Shown here piece after piece: positions 36,723 to 46,633 of a stretch of DNA of 64,000 nt. Source of the DNA: CAVWDU01 sp963840725 (GTDB taxonomy: Bacteria > Pseudomonadota > Gammaproteobacteria > Pseudomonadales > Halieaceae); the NCBI GenBank assembly GCA_963840725.1, contig CAWIZY010000007.1, positions 1-64,000 on the forward strand, written 5' to 3'. A program made the position numbers and the translations under genes. The notes under the pieces were generated by a model. The model did no database searches. It was given only the letters and a program-made list of their open reading frames with translations, and was not told the DNA's origin. Positions within the stretch are counted from its first letter, which is position 1, and each line of letters starts with the position of its first letter.

Positions 36723-39700
36723 TCAGTCGGCCAGAGGTGTTGGATCAGTTTTTTGCGCCGGCCAGAGTGCCGCTTTGAGTCGGCTTCTGAATCTCGCTAC
36801 ATCGTCGCCGATCAAATACAGGGCAGGCACCATCAGCAGGGAAACAAACAGTGCGAACAGGACTCCGAAAGCCAGTGACAGCACCGCTGGCTTGAGGAAC
36901 TGCGCATCCGTTGCCCGTTCGGCCATGATCGGCAGCAGCCCGACGAAGGTAGTGACCGTAGTGAGCAGGATGGGCCGAAAGCGACCGACGCCGCCCTCGA
37001 TGATGGCGCTGCGGATATCGCGACCGGATTCCCTTAGTCTGCCAATGTAATCGACTAGCACCAGGTTGTCGTTGACAACAACCCCGGCAGCGGCGCCGAT
37101 GCCAAAGTATGAAAAAAGGGCCAGTGGTACACCGAAAAACAGGTGGCCGAATACCGCGCCCATAAAGGCGAAGGGTATCGCCGTCATGATCAACAGAGGT
37201 AGCCAGTAGGACTTGAATGCCACCGCAATCAGTGCATACATCATGAACAAGGCGAACGCATACAGTGACATGATCTCATTGAAAAACTGCTCTTCTTCTT
37301 CCTGCTGGCCGCCCTTGAGAATGGTCAGACCCGGGTAGTTCTGCTCCAGCTGGGGTAGAAAGTTGTCGCCGATGTCGCTGGTGATGTTGTTCATCCGGTC
37401 CTGATCCATATCGGAATTGACCGAGACCACGCGTTCCCCGTCGCGTCGCTGGATACGTTGCACACCACTGGATATTTCGACATCAACAACTGCCAGCAAG
37501 GGTATCTCCCGCCCGTCAGCGGTGCGCACCCGGAAATTGTTCAGACTGCCCAGACTCTGGCGCAGGCTTTCGGGATACTTGACCATAACCTTGACGTCGC
37601 CATTTTCTCTCGGCAGGCGCTGTACCTCTTCGCCGTAATAGGCCTGGCGGACCTGGCGCGACACATCGGCCAGGGTAATGCCCAACTTCTCGGCGCCTGG
37701 GCGAAGCTGCAGCAGGATTTCGTCGGACTCACCCCGTTGGCTGTCGCGGACGTAAAAAGTCCCCTCATAGGAACGCAGCTGTTTTTTCAGCTCGCGACTG
37801 GCGGCGCGCAGTTTTTCGGTGTCCTTGTGTCGCAGCAGGTAGGTGACATCGGGCCCATCATTACTGAGGGAATAATTGACCTGGATCTCGTCAGCATCGG
37901 GTATGTCCCCGACCAGCTCGCGAAACCGGTTGGCCGCCTCCTTGGCGGACATATCGCGGATTTCCGGCGGCGCCAGGCGCACGATAGCGATAACGCTGTC
38001 CCGCCGCGAACGGGTATACCAGCCCTCTATCAACTTGCCGCTGCCGTCGCCGCTGGCGGCGCGCTCATCCACCTCTGCAATCAGCTTGCGTTCGGCTTCC
38101 TGCAATTGGTCCAGTACTGTCAGGGCGCGCGAGTAGGGCGTGCCACTGGGTAGTACCACATTGATGTAAATTTCCTCGTTTTCGACCTGGGGCATGAAAT
38201 AGAATTTCACCCAGCCGCTACTGAATATCCCGATACTGAGGATGAATGCGCCGACAAAAAGGCTGGTCGTCAGGTAGCGATGTTCAATGGCTGCACCGAG
38301 CACACTGCGATAAAGCGTGTTTGCGAAATGGGTGATGCTGTGCTCAATGCGCTGCTGACGCAGGGCTAATCCGCGCAGTTCTTTGCGGGGCTCGAGATGG
38401 CGCAGGTGAGCCGGCAGAATGAAAAATGCCTCCACCAGTGAAATGGCCAGGGCTACCGTTATGACGATAGAGAGCTGGCGGGTAATCTGGGCGGTCTCAC
38501 CCGTCACGAATAACCAGGGCGCGAAGGCGATCACCGTGGTGAGCACCGCAAAAATCACGGGCTTGGAGACGGCCATGGCGCCTGCCACGGCCGAATCCGG
38601 GCCTCCGCCCATTCGGTGAGCCGTATCGTGAATGCTTTCGCCCACCACGATGGCGTCGTCCACCACGATACCCAGGACCAGTAGAAAGGCGAATGTGGAA
38701 ATAATGTTCAACGATACATCGTTGGCGGGCAGCAGGGAGAACGTTCCCATGAACGCGACTGCGATGCCGGCGGTTACCCACAGGGCCACCTTGGGGCGCA
38801 GAGACAGAATCAGCACCAAAAATACCAGCGCCAGACCCAGTGCGGCAGACTCCCCGATAAGGCTCATGCGCGCGCGGTAGATGTCTGCCGAATCCAGCCA
38901 CAGGGTCAGTTCCACACCCTCGGGCAAGCGGGCACGTGCCTCGGTCATCCAGCCTTTGACTGCCTCGCTGGCTTTAACCACCTGCATATTATCCGTGTCC
39001 TGCAATTGCAGCAGCACCGCCGGCTGACCGTTCATGGTGGCGAGGATTTCGTTGTCCTCGAAGCCGTCGATCACGCGGGCCACATCGCCCACTCGCACGA
39101 CACCGCCAGCCGCACTCTGGCGGATCACAATGCGCTCGAATTCCGCCTGGGTATCGGCCATATTGCGGGCCCGCAGCTGAACATCGCCGGTGGCGGTGCG
39201 AACCTGGCCCGATGACAGATTAATCGAGCTGGCGCGAATTGCATTGGCAACTTCGGCGAAAGTAAGCCCGTAGCTGCGCATCGCTGACTCGGAGAGCTCG
39301 ATAGTGACCTCTTCACGGCGGGTTCCGAACAGCTCGATGGTTGAGACATATGGCAGCGCGGCGACCTCATCACGGAGATCCTCGGCCAGTCGTGTCAGTT
39401 CCCGTTCGCTGATATCGCCATGCACGGCGATGCGGATCATTTCCTGGCGAAACTCGGTACGCTTGACGCGGGGGTTTTCGATATCGCGAGGGAGGGCGGT
39501 GACGGAATCAACGGCGTTTTTTACGTCATTCAGGAAGCTGTTTACGTCGACACCGGGGTAGGTGGTCACGTCCAGCCGGGCGAAATTTTCCGTGGCGGTG
39601 GAGTAGACCCGGTAGACCCGGTCTATGTTTTTCAGCGCCTCCTCGATGCGCACAATAATCTGCTCTTCAACCTCCTGGGGGGCCGCACCGGGCCATACGA

Positions 39701-39848
39701 CTTCGACCTGCACCTGGTTGGGTTTGATCTGCGGGAAGGCCTCACGCTCCATGGCCAGAAAGCCCAGGAAACCCGAGAGTAGAATACCGATCATAAGCAG
39801 ATTGGAGGCCACCGGGTTGTCGACCCACCAGCGGATCATGCGTTCCAT
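36723..39848 (-). CDS. RND efflux transporter permease
   Basis: An AcrB/MexB-superfamily inner-membrane pump of 1041 aa. The first helix is near residue 14, followed by a periplasmic porter domain, a helix cluster with LGIVVDDAIVVGESIHD (TM4 acidic pair for proton relay, about 407), then a second porter domain and a second helix cluster. The N-terminal MIRWWVDNPVASNLLMIGIL style is found in the less studied RND group related to multidrug exporters. Substrates cannot be predicted. It is 20 bp downstream of the adaptor gene, with which it forms an operon. No TolC-type outer-membrane channel gene is adjacent. Confidence 0.92.
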   Translation of the reverse strand: MERMIRWWVDNPVASNLLMIGILLSGFLGFLAMEREAFPQIKPNQVQVEVVWPGAAPQEVEEQIIVRIEEALKNIDRVYRVYSTATENFARLDVTTYPGVDVNSFLNDVKNAVDSVTALPRDIENPRVKRTEFRQEMIRIAVHGDISERELTRLAEDLRDEVAALPYVSTIELFGTRREEVTIELSESAMRSYGLTFAEVANAIRASSINLSSGQVRTATGDVQLRARNMADTQAEFERIVIRQSAAGGVVRVGDVARVIDGFEDNEILATMNGQPAVLLQLQDTDNMQVVKASEAVKGWMTEARARLPEGVELTLWLDSADIYRARMSLIGESAALGLALVFLVLILSLRPKVALWVTAGIAVAFMGTFSLLPANDVSLNIISTFAFLLVLGIVVDDAIVVGESIHDTAHRMGGGPDSAVAGAMAVSKPVIFAVLTTVIAFAPWLFVTGETAQITRQLSIVITVALAISLVEAFFILPAHLRHLEPRKELRGLALRQQRIEHSITHFANTLYRSVLGAAIEHRYLTTSLFVGAFILSIGIFSSGWVKFYFMPQVENEEIYINVVLPSGTPYSRALTVLDQLQEAERKLIAEVDERAASGDGSGKLIEGWYTRSRRDSVIAIVRLAPPEIRDMSAKEAANRFRELVGDIPDADEIQVNYSLSNDGPDVTYLLRHKDTEKLRAASRELKKQLRSYEGTFYVRDSQRGESDEILLQLRPGAEKLGITLADVSRQVRQAYYGEEVQRLPRENGDVKVMVKYPESLRQSLGSLNNFRVRTADGREIPLLAVVDVEISSGVQRIQRRDGERVVSVNSDMDQDRMNNITSDIGDNFLPQLEQNYPGLTILKGGQQEEEEQFFNEIMSLYAFALFMMYALIAVAFKSYWLPLLIMTAIPFAFMGAVFGHLFFGVPLALFSYFGIGAAAGVVVNDNLVLVDYIGRLRESGRDIRSAIIEGGVGRFRPILLTTVTTFVGLLPIMAERATDAQFLKPAVLSLAFGVLFALFVSLLMVPALYLIGDDVARFRSRLKAALWPAQKTDPTPLAD

Positions 39849-39868
39849 AACTGTTACCTTGATCAGGT

Positions 39869-41047
39869 CTACCCTGATTTAGTCTCGCTGAGAGTCGTTA
39901 ACGCCATGCCCTGGATAGGGTTGCGGATGGCGGAAGTGACCACCTGTTCCCCGGGTGACAAGCCAGAGCCAATGATCACTTGATCGGGGCCCGCGTGGAT
40001 CACCTCGACGTTGCGAACCTCCAGACGCCCCTCGGCATTGACCAGAAAGACCACGTTCCCGGCCCGCAGGCTGCTGCCGGGAATACTGATGGCGTCGGCC
40101 AGCTCTCGCCCCTGGATTCGCGCTTCGACAAATAGCCCAACGGCCAGAGGCATGCCGGTTTTCGACACGTTTTTCCCATAGGGGTCCAGCACTTCGGCGA
40201 TGGCATAGAGCAGTCGGGTATCCGGGTCGACAGACGCATCCAGACGCACCAGGCGTCCCTGCCACTCCTGGCGCAGACCGGCCACTGTGGCCGAGAGCGT
40301 TACGGGCATGCCCTCGCCGGCCGGCGCCGTATAGCCGATTGGCAAGGCCAGGGAGGCCAGCTGGGAGTCGTTCAGAGGCAAGCGTATTTCGACGACGTCA
40401 GTTGCGAAAACGCGGCCGATCGTAATACCGGGGGTGATGTACTGTCCTATGTCTACCCGGGTACTCACCACCCGCCCGCGAAAGGGCAGAGTGACCTTGG
40501 TGCGTTGCAGGTTGAGCTCCGCCTGCTCCATATTGGCTTTGGCGGCCTCCAGGTTGGCGCGTGCCTGGGCCACCTGGGGCTTTTTCAGGGCCAGCGCAGA
40601 GGCGGTTTTATCGTTTCGCAGTTGGCGCCGCGCCACATCGGCGTCTGCCAGGGACTGTTGCAACCCCACCTGGGCCTCCGCGACGCGGGCCCTGGCCTGG
40701 CTGAGGGCCAGCCTGTAATCAGTGTCCTCTATCTGGAGAAGCGGAATTCCGGGCTCGACCTGCCCCCCTTCAGTGAACTCGGGAGAGACCGATACGATGC
40801 GACCCCCTACCTGTGACATCAGGTCAATTTCGGTGCGTGCACGAACCTCGCCCTGGGTGGTCACGGCCAGGGCGACGCTGTGCTGGGCGACTGTGGCGGT
40901 AAAGACGCTGGTTGGACGCGGTCCCTGCTCCGTCTTTTCTGGCTCGGGCCGTGTCGCATGGAGGACCGCATAGGCTCCGACACTGGCGGCGAGCACCAGA
41001 ACCGGCGCAACGATGCGGGTTAACTTCATGGTCATGCTCGTACTCAT
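39869..41047 (-). CDS. RND efflux periplasmic adaptor subunit
   Basis: A membrane-fusion protein of 392 aa: an N-terminal membrane anchor (IVAPVLVLAASVGAYAVL), a lipoyl half-motif around TQGEVRARTEIDLMSQVGGRIV, and a helical hairpin rich in Ala/Gln/Glu (about 110-180). The second lipoyl half (LPFRGRVVSTRVDIGQYI) and beta-barrel follow, then a C-terminal membrane-proximal domain. The ATG at 41047 is chosen because residues upstream to 41179 show no signal peptide and are low-complexity. It bridges the adjacent RND permease to an outer-membrane channel encoded elsewhere. Confidence 0.9.
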   Translation of the reverse strand: MSTSMTMKLTRIVAPVLVLAASVGAYAVLHATRPEPEKTEQGPRPTSVFTATVAQHSVALAVTTQGEVRARTEIDLMSQVGGRIVSVSPEFTEGGQVEPGIPLLQIEDTDYRLALSQARARVAEAQVGLQQSLADADVARRQLRNDKTASALALKKPQVAQARANLEAAKANMEQAELNLQRTKVTLPFRGRVVSTRVDIGQYITPGITIGRVFATDVVEIRLPLNDSQLASLALPIGYTAPAGEGMPVTLSATVAGLRQEWQGRLVRLDASVDPDTRLLYAIAEVLDPYGKNVSKTGMPLAVGLFVEARIQGRELADAISIPGSSLRAGNVVFLVNAEGRLEVRNVEVIHAGPDQVIIGSGLSPGEQVVTSAIRNPIQGMALTTLSETKSG

Positions 41048-41390
41048 TAGTGTGCCGTTATCCTGCCGGACTACTCGCGAGGCAGAGGAGTGTGTGCTGT
41101 GCCACTGACTGTCTCCTATTCTACCCTCGGAACCCCCGTGAAACGACCCGTAGCGCTCCAGAGGTGGTGGAAAAGACAAATTTTGCCCAATTCGCCGCGA
41201 GAATGTAGCGATTTACGATGGATTGCCGGTTATACGCGGCAGTCTGCTGGGTCCAGTGCCTGATCCTGTTCGGGTGCCTGCACCGGGCTGCAGATCCGGC
41301 CGTGAATGGGCTGGTCTGAGAGCTTCCTGCGGTGCACAATCCCGTCGGGCTGGGCTACACTGCGGCTCTCGCCGATCAGAGGACACGACC
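41048..41390. other. Divergent intergenic region
   Basis: 343 bp between the adaptor gene and the aminopeptidase gene, which diverge. An open frame from an ATG at 41223 runs into the aminopeptidase, but the first 56 residues look unlike the family. I see no regulator gene and no clear operator. Confidence 0.4.
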
Positions 41391-43190
41391 ATTACCGCCA
41401 TTCTCGCACGACTGAGCGCTGTCAGAGCGCGCCTCAGCGCCCTGGACTATCAGGCCCTGGTAGTTCCCAGAGCCGATGAATACCTTGGGGAATACCTGCC
41501 GGAACACCATGAGCGATTGCGCTGGCTAACGGGTTTCACCGGGTCCGCAGGCACGGCGCTGATACTGCATGACCGGGCGGCAATCTTCGTAGATGGGCGT
41601 TACACGGTGCAGGTTCGACAGCAGGTGCCGGCAGAATTTTTTGAGTTTTTTCATCTGGTTGATCAGCCACCGCTGGAATGGCTGGTCCGGCAGTTACCAT
41701 CCGGTGCGCGGGTAGCGGTTGATACACGACTGCATTCCGCACAGTGGTGCCGACGGGCAGCGTCTATCCTGGCGGATGCGGGTCTGGAACTGCTCGCAAC
41801 CCCAAACAACCTGGTAGACGAGTGCTGGCGGGAGCGCCCGGCGGCACAGGTGAATCCGGTCATATTGCTGGGCGAGGACTATACCGGTGAATCAAGCGTC
41901 GATAAACGGCGCCGTATCGGGGCACGCGTGGCCAACGCCGGCGCAGATGCGGCTCTGATTTTTGCCCTCGATTCCATCAGTTGGCTGCTCAATGTGCGCG
42001 GCACGGATATACCACGCATGCCCGTTATCCAGGCCATGGCGGTTATTGATACCGAGGGTGACCTGGCACTCATGGTCGACCCGGGGCGCATTCCGGAGGG
42101 TTTTACAGGTCACGTCGGATCCGGGGTCACGATGCACCCCGAGGCCAATGCAGCGGATGTATTGGCAGCTTATTCTGGCAAAACCCTGCTGTTTGACCCC
42201 AATAGCGCTAATGCCTGGAGTGGACGACTGCTGGAAAATGCGGGTTGTACGGTGCTGGCCGGCGAGGATCCTGTGCTGCTGCCCAAGGCCGCCAAAAATC
42301 CGGTTGAACTGGCGGGGTCCCGGCAAGCGCACCTGAGGGATGCGGTCGCCAAAATCCGGTTTCTGGCGTGGCTGGATAGCGAAGTCGCAGCGGGCCGCTT
42401 GCACGACGAGGCTGAACTGGCGGACGCTCTGCTGGACCTGCGCCGCCAGGGTGCGCATTTTCGGGACTTGTCGTTTGACACCATCTCCGCCGCCGGGGCC
42501 AACGCGGCGATGTGTCACTACAATCATCTTGACGCCGACCCCGCCAGACTGGAGATGAACAGCGTCTATCTGGTTGACAGCGGTGCTCAGTACACCGACG
42601 GCACGACCGACGTCACCCGGACCGTGGCGATTGGGGATCCTGGTGCAGAGGCCCGCCGCATGTTCACTTTGGTGCTCAAGGGCCATATCGCTCTGGACCA
42701 GGCTTGTTTCCCTCACGGCACCACGGGTACCCAGCTCGATGTCCTGGCCAGGCAGTATTTGTGGCGCGCCGGCTGTGATTACGATCATGGTACCGGCCAT
42801 GGGGTGGGTGTATTCCTGAGCGTCCATGAAGCGCCGCAGCGGATATCCAAGGTGCACAGTCCGGTCGCGCTGTGTCCGGGCATGATCGTCAGCAATGAGC
42901 CCGGGTATTACCGGGACGGGGCCTTCGGTATCCGCTGCGAAAATCTGGTGGTAGTGCAAGCGCTGGTCCAGCCCGCCGGCGAGAGGCCGATGCTGGCGTT
43001 TGAGGCCATCACCCTGTTGCCTTTCGATTGGCGTATGCTGGATCTTGCATTGCTGGAGCCAGGTGAACTGGATTGGCTGAATGCCTATCACCGGCGAGTC
43101 GCCGAGTCTGTCGGCCCGCTGCTGGACCTCAGCACGCGGGAATGGTTGGAGCGAGCGACACAAGTACTCAAGCCCATAGCTTCAGCGTGA
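41391..43190 (+). CDS. Aminopeptidase P family Xaa-Pro peptidase
   Basis: A three-domain peptidase of about 600 aa (two creatinase-like N-terminal domains and a C-terminal pita-bread domain). The start of homology is TAILARLSAVRARLSALDYQALVVPRADEYLGEY. Metal ligands: the Asp pair in VDSGAQYTDGTTDVTRT, His in HGTGHGVGVFLSVHE, Glu in SNEPGYY and Glu in RCENLVVV. The family cleaves N-terminal residues before proline. The best ribosome-binding site, AGAGGA at 41378-41383, sits 7 bp before an ATT codon at 41391, exactly where homology begins. No ATG, GTG or TTG fits as well; the in-frame ATG at 41223 is the alternative. The ATT may be a rare start or a base error. Confidence 0.88.
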   Translation: MTAILARLSAVRARLSALDYQALVVPRADEYLGEYLPEHHERLRWLTGFTGSAGTALILHDRAAIFVDGRYTVQVRQQVPAEFFEFFHLVDQPPLEWLVRQLPSGARVAVDTRLHSAQWCRRAASILADAGLELLATPNNLVDECWRERPAAQVNPVILLGEDYTGESSVDKRRRIGARVANAGADAALIFALDSISWLLNVRGTDIPRMPVIQAMAVIDTEGDLALMVDPGRIPEGFTGHVGSGVTMHPEANAADVLAAYSGKTLLFDPNSANAWSGRLLENAGCTVLAGEDPVLLPKAAKNPVELAGSRQAHLRDAVAKIRFLAWLDSEVAAGRLHDEAELADALLDLRRQGAHFRDLSFDTISAAGANAAMCHYNHLDADPARLEMNSVYLVDSGAQYTDGTTDVTRTVAIGDPGAEARRMFTLVLKGHIALDQACFPHGTTGTQLDVLARQYLWRAGCDYDHGTGHGVGVFLSVHEAPQRISKVHSPVALCPGMIVSNEPGYYRDGAFGIRCENLVVVQALVQPAGERPMLAFEAITLLPFDWRMLDLALLEPGELDWLNAYHRRVAESVGPLLDLSTREWLERATQVLKPIASA

Positions 43191-43285
43191 GTAGTCGGGC
43201 TGCAACGCAACGGCCTACCGCACTGAATCAGGCTGCTCTTTTGTGTACACTGAAGGCAATAAAAACACCTCCTGGAGATTAAACA

Positions 43286-44641
43286 ATGGCATCAGCCGGC
43301 GGCTCACAAGACCACTGGTCTTCACCCTTTGCGTTTCTTATGGCGTCCGTGGGTTTTGCTGTGGGGCTTGGCAATATCTGGCGTTTCCCCTACGTAACCG
43401 GTGAAAACGGCGGTGCAGCTTTTGTGCTGATCTATCTGGCCTGTGCCTTTGGCATCGGCGTGCCCATTTTGATGGCGGAGTTGCTGATCGGGCGTCGCGG
43501 TCAGAGCAGCCCGCCATCGGCTATGGCAGCGGTTGCTGTTGAGAGTGGCAGGTCCAGGCAGTGGCAGTGGGTTGGGGCTATGGGGCTCCTCGCAGCCTAT
43601 ACCATCGAAGTTGTGTATGCGGGGATTGTCGGGTGGGTGCTTTGGTACCTCTACAAGGCCCTGGTCACTGGCTTTGGCGGTGTTGATGCCCTCGCCGCCA
43701 GCAATGACTTCGACGCCGTGCTGGCCAATACAGCCGGCATGCTGTTCTGGACTCTGGTGGGTTTGGCCATCACCGGGCTGATTATCTACGCGGGAGTCAA
43801 GGACGGTATCGAGCGCGCAGTCAGCGTTATGATGCCCCTGATGTTTCTGCTCCTGCTCGGCCTGGCGGGCTACAATTATTTTGCCGGTGGCTTCGATGAG
43901 GCGGTTATCTGGCTCTTCACGCCCGACTTCAGCAAGATTGGCGGCGCCACTGTGCTCGCCGCTATCGGCCAGGCGTTTTTCTCCATTGGGGTCGCCATGG
44001 GTGGGATGATGACCTATGGATCCTATTTACCCCGTGACATCTCGCTGACTGGCTCGGTGCTCCTTATCGTGATCGCTGACACCGGTGTTGCGCTGCTGGC
44101 GGGGCTGGTAATTTTTCCCGCCGTATTCAACTACAACCTCGACCCGGCGGCCGGCGCCGGTTTGATCTTCCAGACTCTGCCGGTAGCATTTGCCCAGATG
44201 CCGGGAGGGCATCTGTTCAGCGTACTGTTTTTCCTGATGCTGTCGGTGGCGGGTATTACCTCCATGGTAGGGCTGGTCGAGTGTGTTAATGCCTGGCTGG
44301 AAGATCATTACGGCATGCCCCGCCACAAGAGCGCTGTGCTGGTTATCGGTTCGGTGGCGGTTTTGAGCGTGGTCAGCATCTTGTCCTATAACGTATTCAG
44401 CGACCTCAGTCTGGGTGGCCGCAATTTCAACGCGACCCTGGACTACTTCTCCAACCAGATTCTTTTGCCAGTGGGCGGCTTGCTGATTGCTGTGTTTGCC
44501 GGTTGGGCGGTGGACAAATCGGTGAGTCGTGATGAGTTGAGTGGCACGCCCGCCGCGATTTATGAGATCTGGCACTTTCTGATCCGCTTTGTGGTCCCCC
44601 CGGCACTGATGGTCATTATCTTTACCGGGATAAGCGGCTAA
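43286..44641 (+). CDS. Sodium:neurotransmitter symporter (SNF/SLC6) family transporter
   Basis: A 451-aa membrane protein with about 11-12 helices. The N-terminal FAFLMASVGFAVGLGNIWRFPYVTGENGGAAF is the hallmark first helix of LeuT/SLC6-type transporters, containing the unwound substrate and sodium site; it is shown here in two overlapping parts only. MGLLAAYTIEVVYAGIVGW is the third helix, with its conserved Tyr-containing region. Such bacterial members take up amino acids with Na+. GGAG lies 9 bp before the ATG. The stop overlaps that of the convergent cls gene by 4 bp. Confidence 0.92.
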   Translation: MASAGGSQDHWSSPFAFLMASVGFAVGLGNIWRFPYVTGENGGAAFVLIYLACAFGIGVPILMAELLIGRRGQSSPPSAMAAVAVESGRSRQWQWVGAMGLLAAYTIEVVYAGIVGWVLWYLYKALVTGFGGVDALAASNDFDAVLANTAGMLFWTLVGLAITGLIIYAGVKDGIERAVSVMMPLMFLLLLGLAGYNYFAGGFDEAVIWLFTPDFSKIGGATVLAAIGQAFFSIGVAMGGMMTYGSYLPRDISLTGSVLLIVIADTGVALLAGLVIFPAVFNYNLDPAAGAGLIFQTLPVAFAQMPGGHLFSVLFFLMLSVAGITSMVGLVECVNAWLEDHYGMPRHKSAVLVIGSVAVLSVVSILSYNVFSDLSLGGRNFNATLDYFSNQILLPVGGLLIAVFAGWAVDKSVSRDELSGTPAAIYEIWHFLIRFVVPPALMVIIFTGISG

Positions 44642-46077
44642 AGCACCGGCGAGAACAGACGCGCGACACCCATCGCCAGCGGAAACCAGAAGGGTTTATT
44701 GTCGAAGTCGCCCGCGGTCACCCGATTGGAATGCTCGAAGTCCCGTTCCAGCATATCGGCCACCTGGCGAGCAAAGGCATGATTGTGGATCAGCAGGGTA
44801 ATTTCGAAGTTGAGCCGGAAGGAACGATTGTCGAAGTTTGCGGTACCGACTCCGGCCATGCGGTCATCCACAAGCAGGGTCTTCTGGTGCATGAAGCCAT
44901 CGCGGTAGCGATAAATCTTGATGCCCGCAGGCAGCAGTTCCCGGGTGTACGACCAGTTTGCCATAGCCACCACCGGTCCATCGGGCTGATCCGGTATCAA
45001 CACCCGCACATCGACCCCTCTCAGCCCGGCCAGTTGCAGTGCGGCCACTATGGCACGATCGGGCACAAAGTAGGGGCTGGCAATCCATATTCGCTCCCGG
45101 GCCTGGACAATACACTCCAGAAACATCAGCCCGGCCTCCTCGTATTCACTCGCCGGATCCGAGGGGAACACCAGAACACTGCAGTCCCCTGGCGCACGGT
45201 CGTTATAGTCCAGGGCGATGTCCAACGGTGTCTGGGTGGCCCACAGCCAGTCGGTGGCGAAGGCCAATTCCAGGCCCAGCACGGCAGGGCCGTCGATACG
45301 GACATGGGTATCGCGCCAGTGGCCAATTTTGGGGTCATTACCGAGGTATTCAACACCGATATTGTGGCCACCCACCCAGGCATCGCGGCCGTCCACCACA
45401 ACGATTTTGCGGTGATTGCGAAAATTGAGCTGGAAACGGTTGCGACGCCCCTGAGTGGTGTTGAACGCGGCAACCCGGACACCCAGCATCACCAATTGCT
45501 TGCACAAGCCGGTCTTGTGAAAGCCGCGACTGCCGATTTCGTCGTATAACAGGTAAACCTGAACGCCGGCCTTGGCGCGGTTCTGCAGGATGCGGGCCAG
45601 CTGCCGGCCCAGTTCATCGTCGCGAATGATGTAAGACTGCAGGAGAATGCATTTTCTCGCGCTCTGCAGACCAGCGAGCAGGCTGGTGAATGTTGCCGCA
45701 CCATCGATCAGCAGCTCAACCTCGTTGCCGTTGGTCGCCGGAATCCGCGCCAGCCTCAGCAGGCTGGTGTAGTAGGGTTGTTCCGGGCTGGTGGGGATGA
45801 TGTGGCCCGCGAGGGACAGCGAGGTAGCGTCGATCAGGCGCCGCGACAGGGTTTCGATCTCTTCGCGCTTTTCCAGGTAGCCATCGAACTTGTTGCGGCC
45901 AAACACCAGGTATAGCGGCACGGCGAGCGGTGGCAGACTCAGCAATGATATCGCCCAGGCGATAGAACCCTGAGAGGTGCGGCCCTGCATAATCGCTTCA
46001 ATCGCCGAGACAAAGGCCAGGACGTAGAGCAGCACGACCCCGGCAGCGATGATTTCCTCGTAAGCGTCAAGCACCAT
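44638..46077 (-). CDS. cls: Cardiolipin synthase
   Basis: A phospholipase-D-superfamily enzyme of 479 aa with two N-terminal membrane helices and two HKD motifs. The first is in NHRKIVVVDGRDAWVGGHNIG (about 219, written in part), and the second is HQKTLLVDDRMAGVGTANFDNRS (about 394). It condenses two phosphatidylglycerol molecules to cardiolipin at the inner membrane. Length and motif spacing match ClsA-type enzymes. It converges with the symporter gene, and the two stop codons overlap. Confidence 0.9.
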   Translation of the reverse strand: MVLDAYEEIIAAGVVLLYVLAFVSAIEAIMQGRTSQGSIAWAISLLSLPPLAVPLYLVFGRNKFDGYLEKREEIETLSRRLIDATSLSLAGHIIPTSPEQPYYTSLLRLARIPATNGNEVELLIDGAATFTSLLAGLQSARKCILLQSYIIRDDELGRQLARILQNRAKAGVQVYLLYDEIGSRGFHKTGLCKQLVMLGVRVAAFNTTQGRRNRFQLNFRNHRKIVVVDGRDAWVGGHNIGVEYLGNDPKIGHWRDTHVRIDGPAVLGLELAFATDWLWATQTPLDIALDYNDRAPGDCSVLVFPSDPASEYEEAGLMFLECIVQARERIWIASPYFVPDRAIVAALQLAGLRGVDVRVLIPDQPDGPVVAMANWSYTRELLPAGIKIYRYRDGFMHQKTLLVDDRMAGVGTANFDNRSFRLNFEITLLIHNHAFARQVADMLERDFEHSNRVTAGDFDNKPFWFPLAMGVARLFSPVL

Positions 46078-46201
46078 GGTTACACAGTTCTATAAGGAGG
46101 CCGGTAAAACGCCGGGGCGCGCAGGGCCTGGTGCCTGGCGTCTGGTTAGCGCAAGCGCAGCGAGCCCGGGCCGTTGCCAGCCGCCGCTACCTGGGCTGCG
46201 A

Positions 46202-46357
46202 TCAGGAGATATCCTGCCCCTCAGAGGCAGGCGAGTCCTCAGGCATCGCATCAGGGGATTCCTTCTGTGCCTCCTTTTTCATCCGTTTTTCTTCTTTCTT
46301 TTTCTTTTTTGCCAGCTCGCGCTGGCGTTTTTCAAAACTGTAGTTGGGTCGTGCCAT
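46202..46357 (-). CDS. Small Lys/Glu-rich protein
   Basis: A 51-aa protein beginning MARPNYSFEKRQRELAKKKK, then charged helix and an acidic Ser/Pro tail. The NYSFEKRQRELAKKKKKEEK pattern is widely conserved among small hypothetical proteins of gammaproteobacteria, function unknown. GAGAGG lies about 6 bp before the ATG at 46357, deciding the start over an upstream ATG at 46399. It is downstream of the VOC fragment and upstream of cls on the same strand. Confidence 0.7.
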   Translation of the reverse strand: MARPNYSFEKRQRELAKKKKKEEKRMKKEAQKESPDAMPEDSPASEGQDIS

Positions 46358-46446
46358 TGGCATCCTCTCTGGTGAGTGATCACGAAGAGCGGATAGCATA
46401 AGCCATTTTGCATGCCCGCGTGACGTTTTCTGATGACGCTACTGTT

Positions 46447-46629
46447 TCAGGCTGGGGATTTTTGGTAGAGCGCCAGGACTGCGCCAGCGGGATCCCGAAT
46501 AATGCAGAGCTTAGCGGCGCCCATTGATCGGGGGCCGTCCACCACGGTACCCCCCAGACGGACACAGGCCTCGGCGCTGGCATTGATGTCCGATACGGTG
46601 GCATACATTAACCATTGTGGCGGCAGGCC
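46447..46629 (-). pseudogene. VOC (glyoxalase-fold) protein, C-terminal fragment
   Basis: About 60 residues match the final module of VOC-family proteins: LPPQWLMYATVSDINASAEA, VRLGGTVVDGPRSMGAAKL and the ending RDPAGAVLALYQ. The N-terminal module is missing. Directly upstream lies the small membrane-protein gene at 46634-46768, so the fragment was truncated by a deletion or rearrangement. An ATG at 46608 could start a short product, but half a domain is not expected to function. Confidence 0.65.
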
Positions 46630-46633
46630 GGCG

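Noticed and set aside
41892..43163. Minus-strand open frame of 423 codons
   Set aside because: It is opposite the aminopeptidase P gene, which carries all metal ligands; no recognisable domain in the reverse frame.
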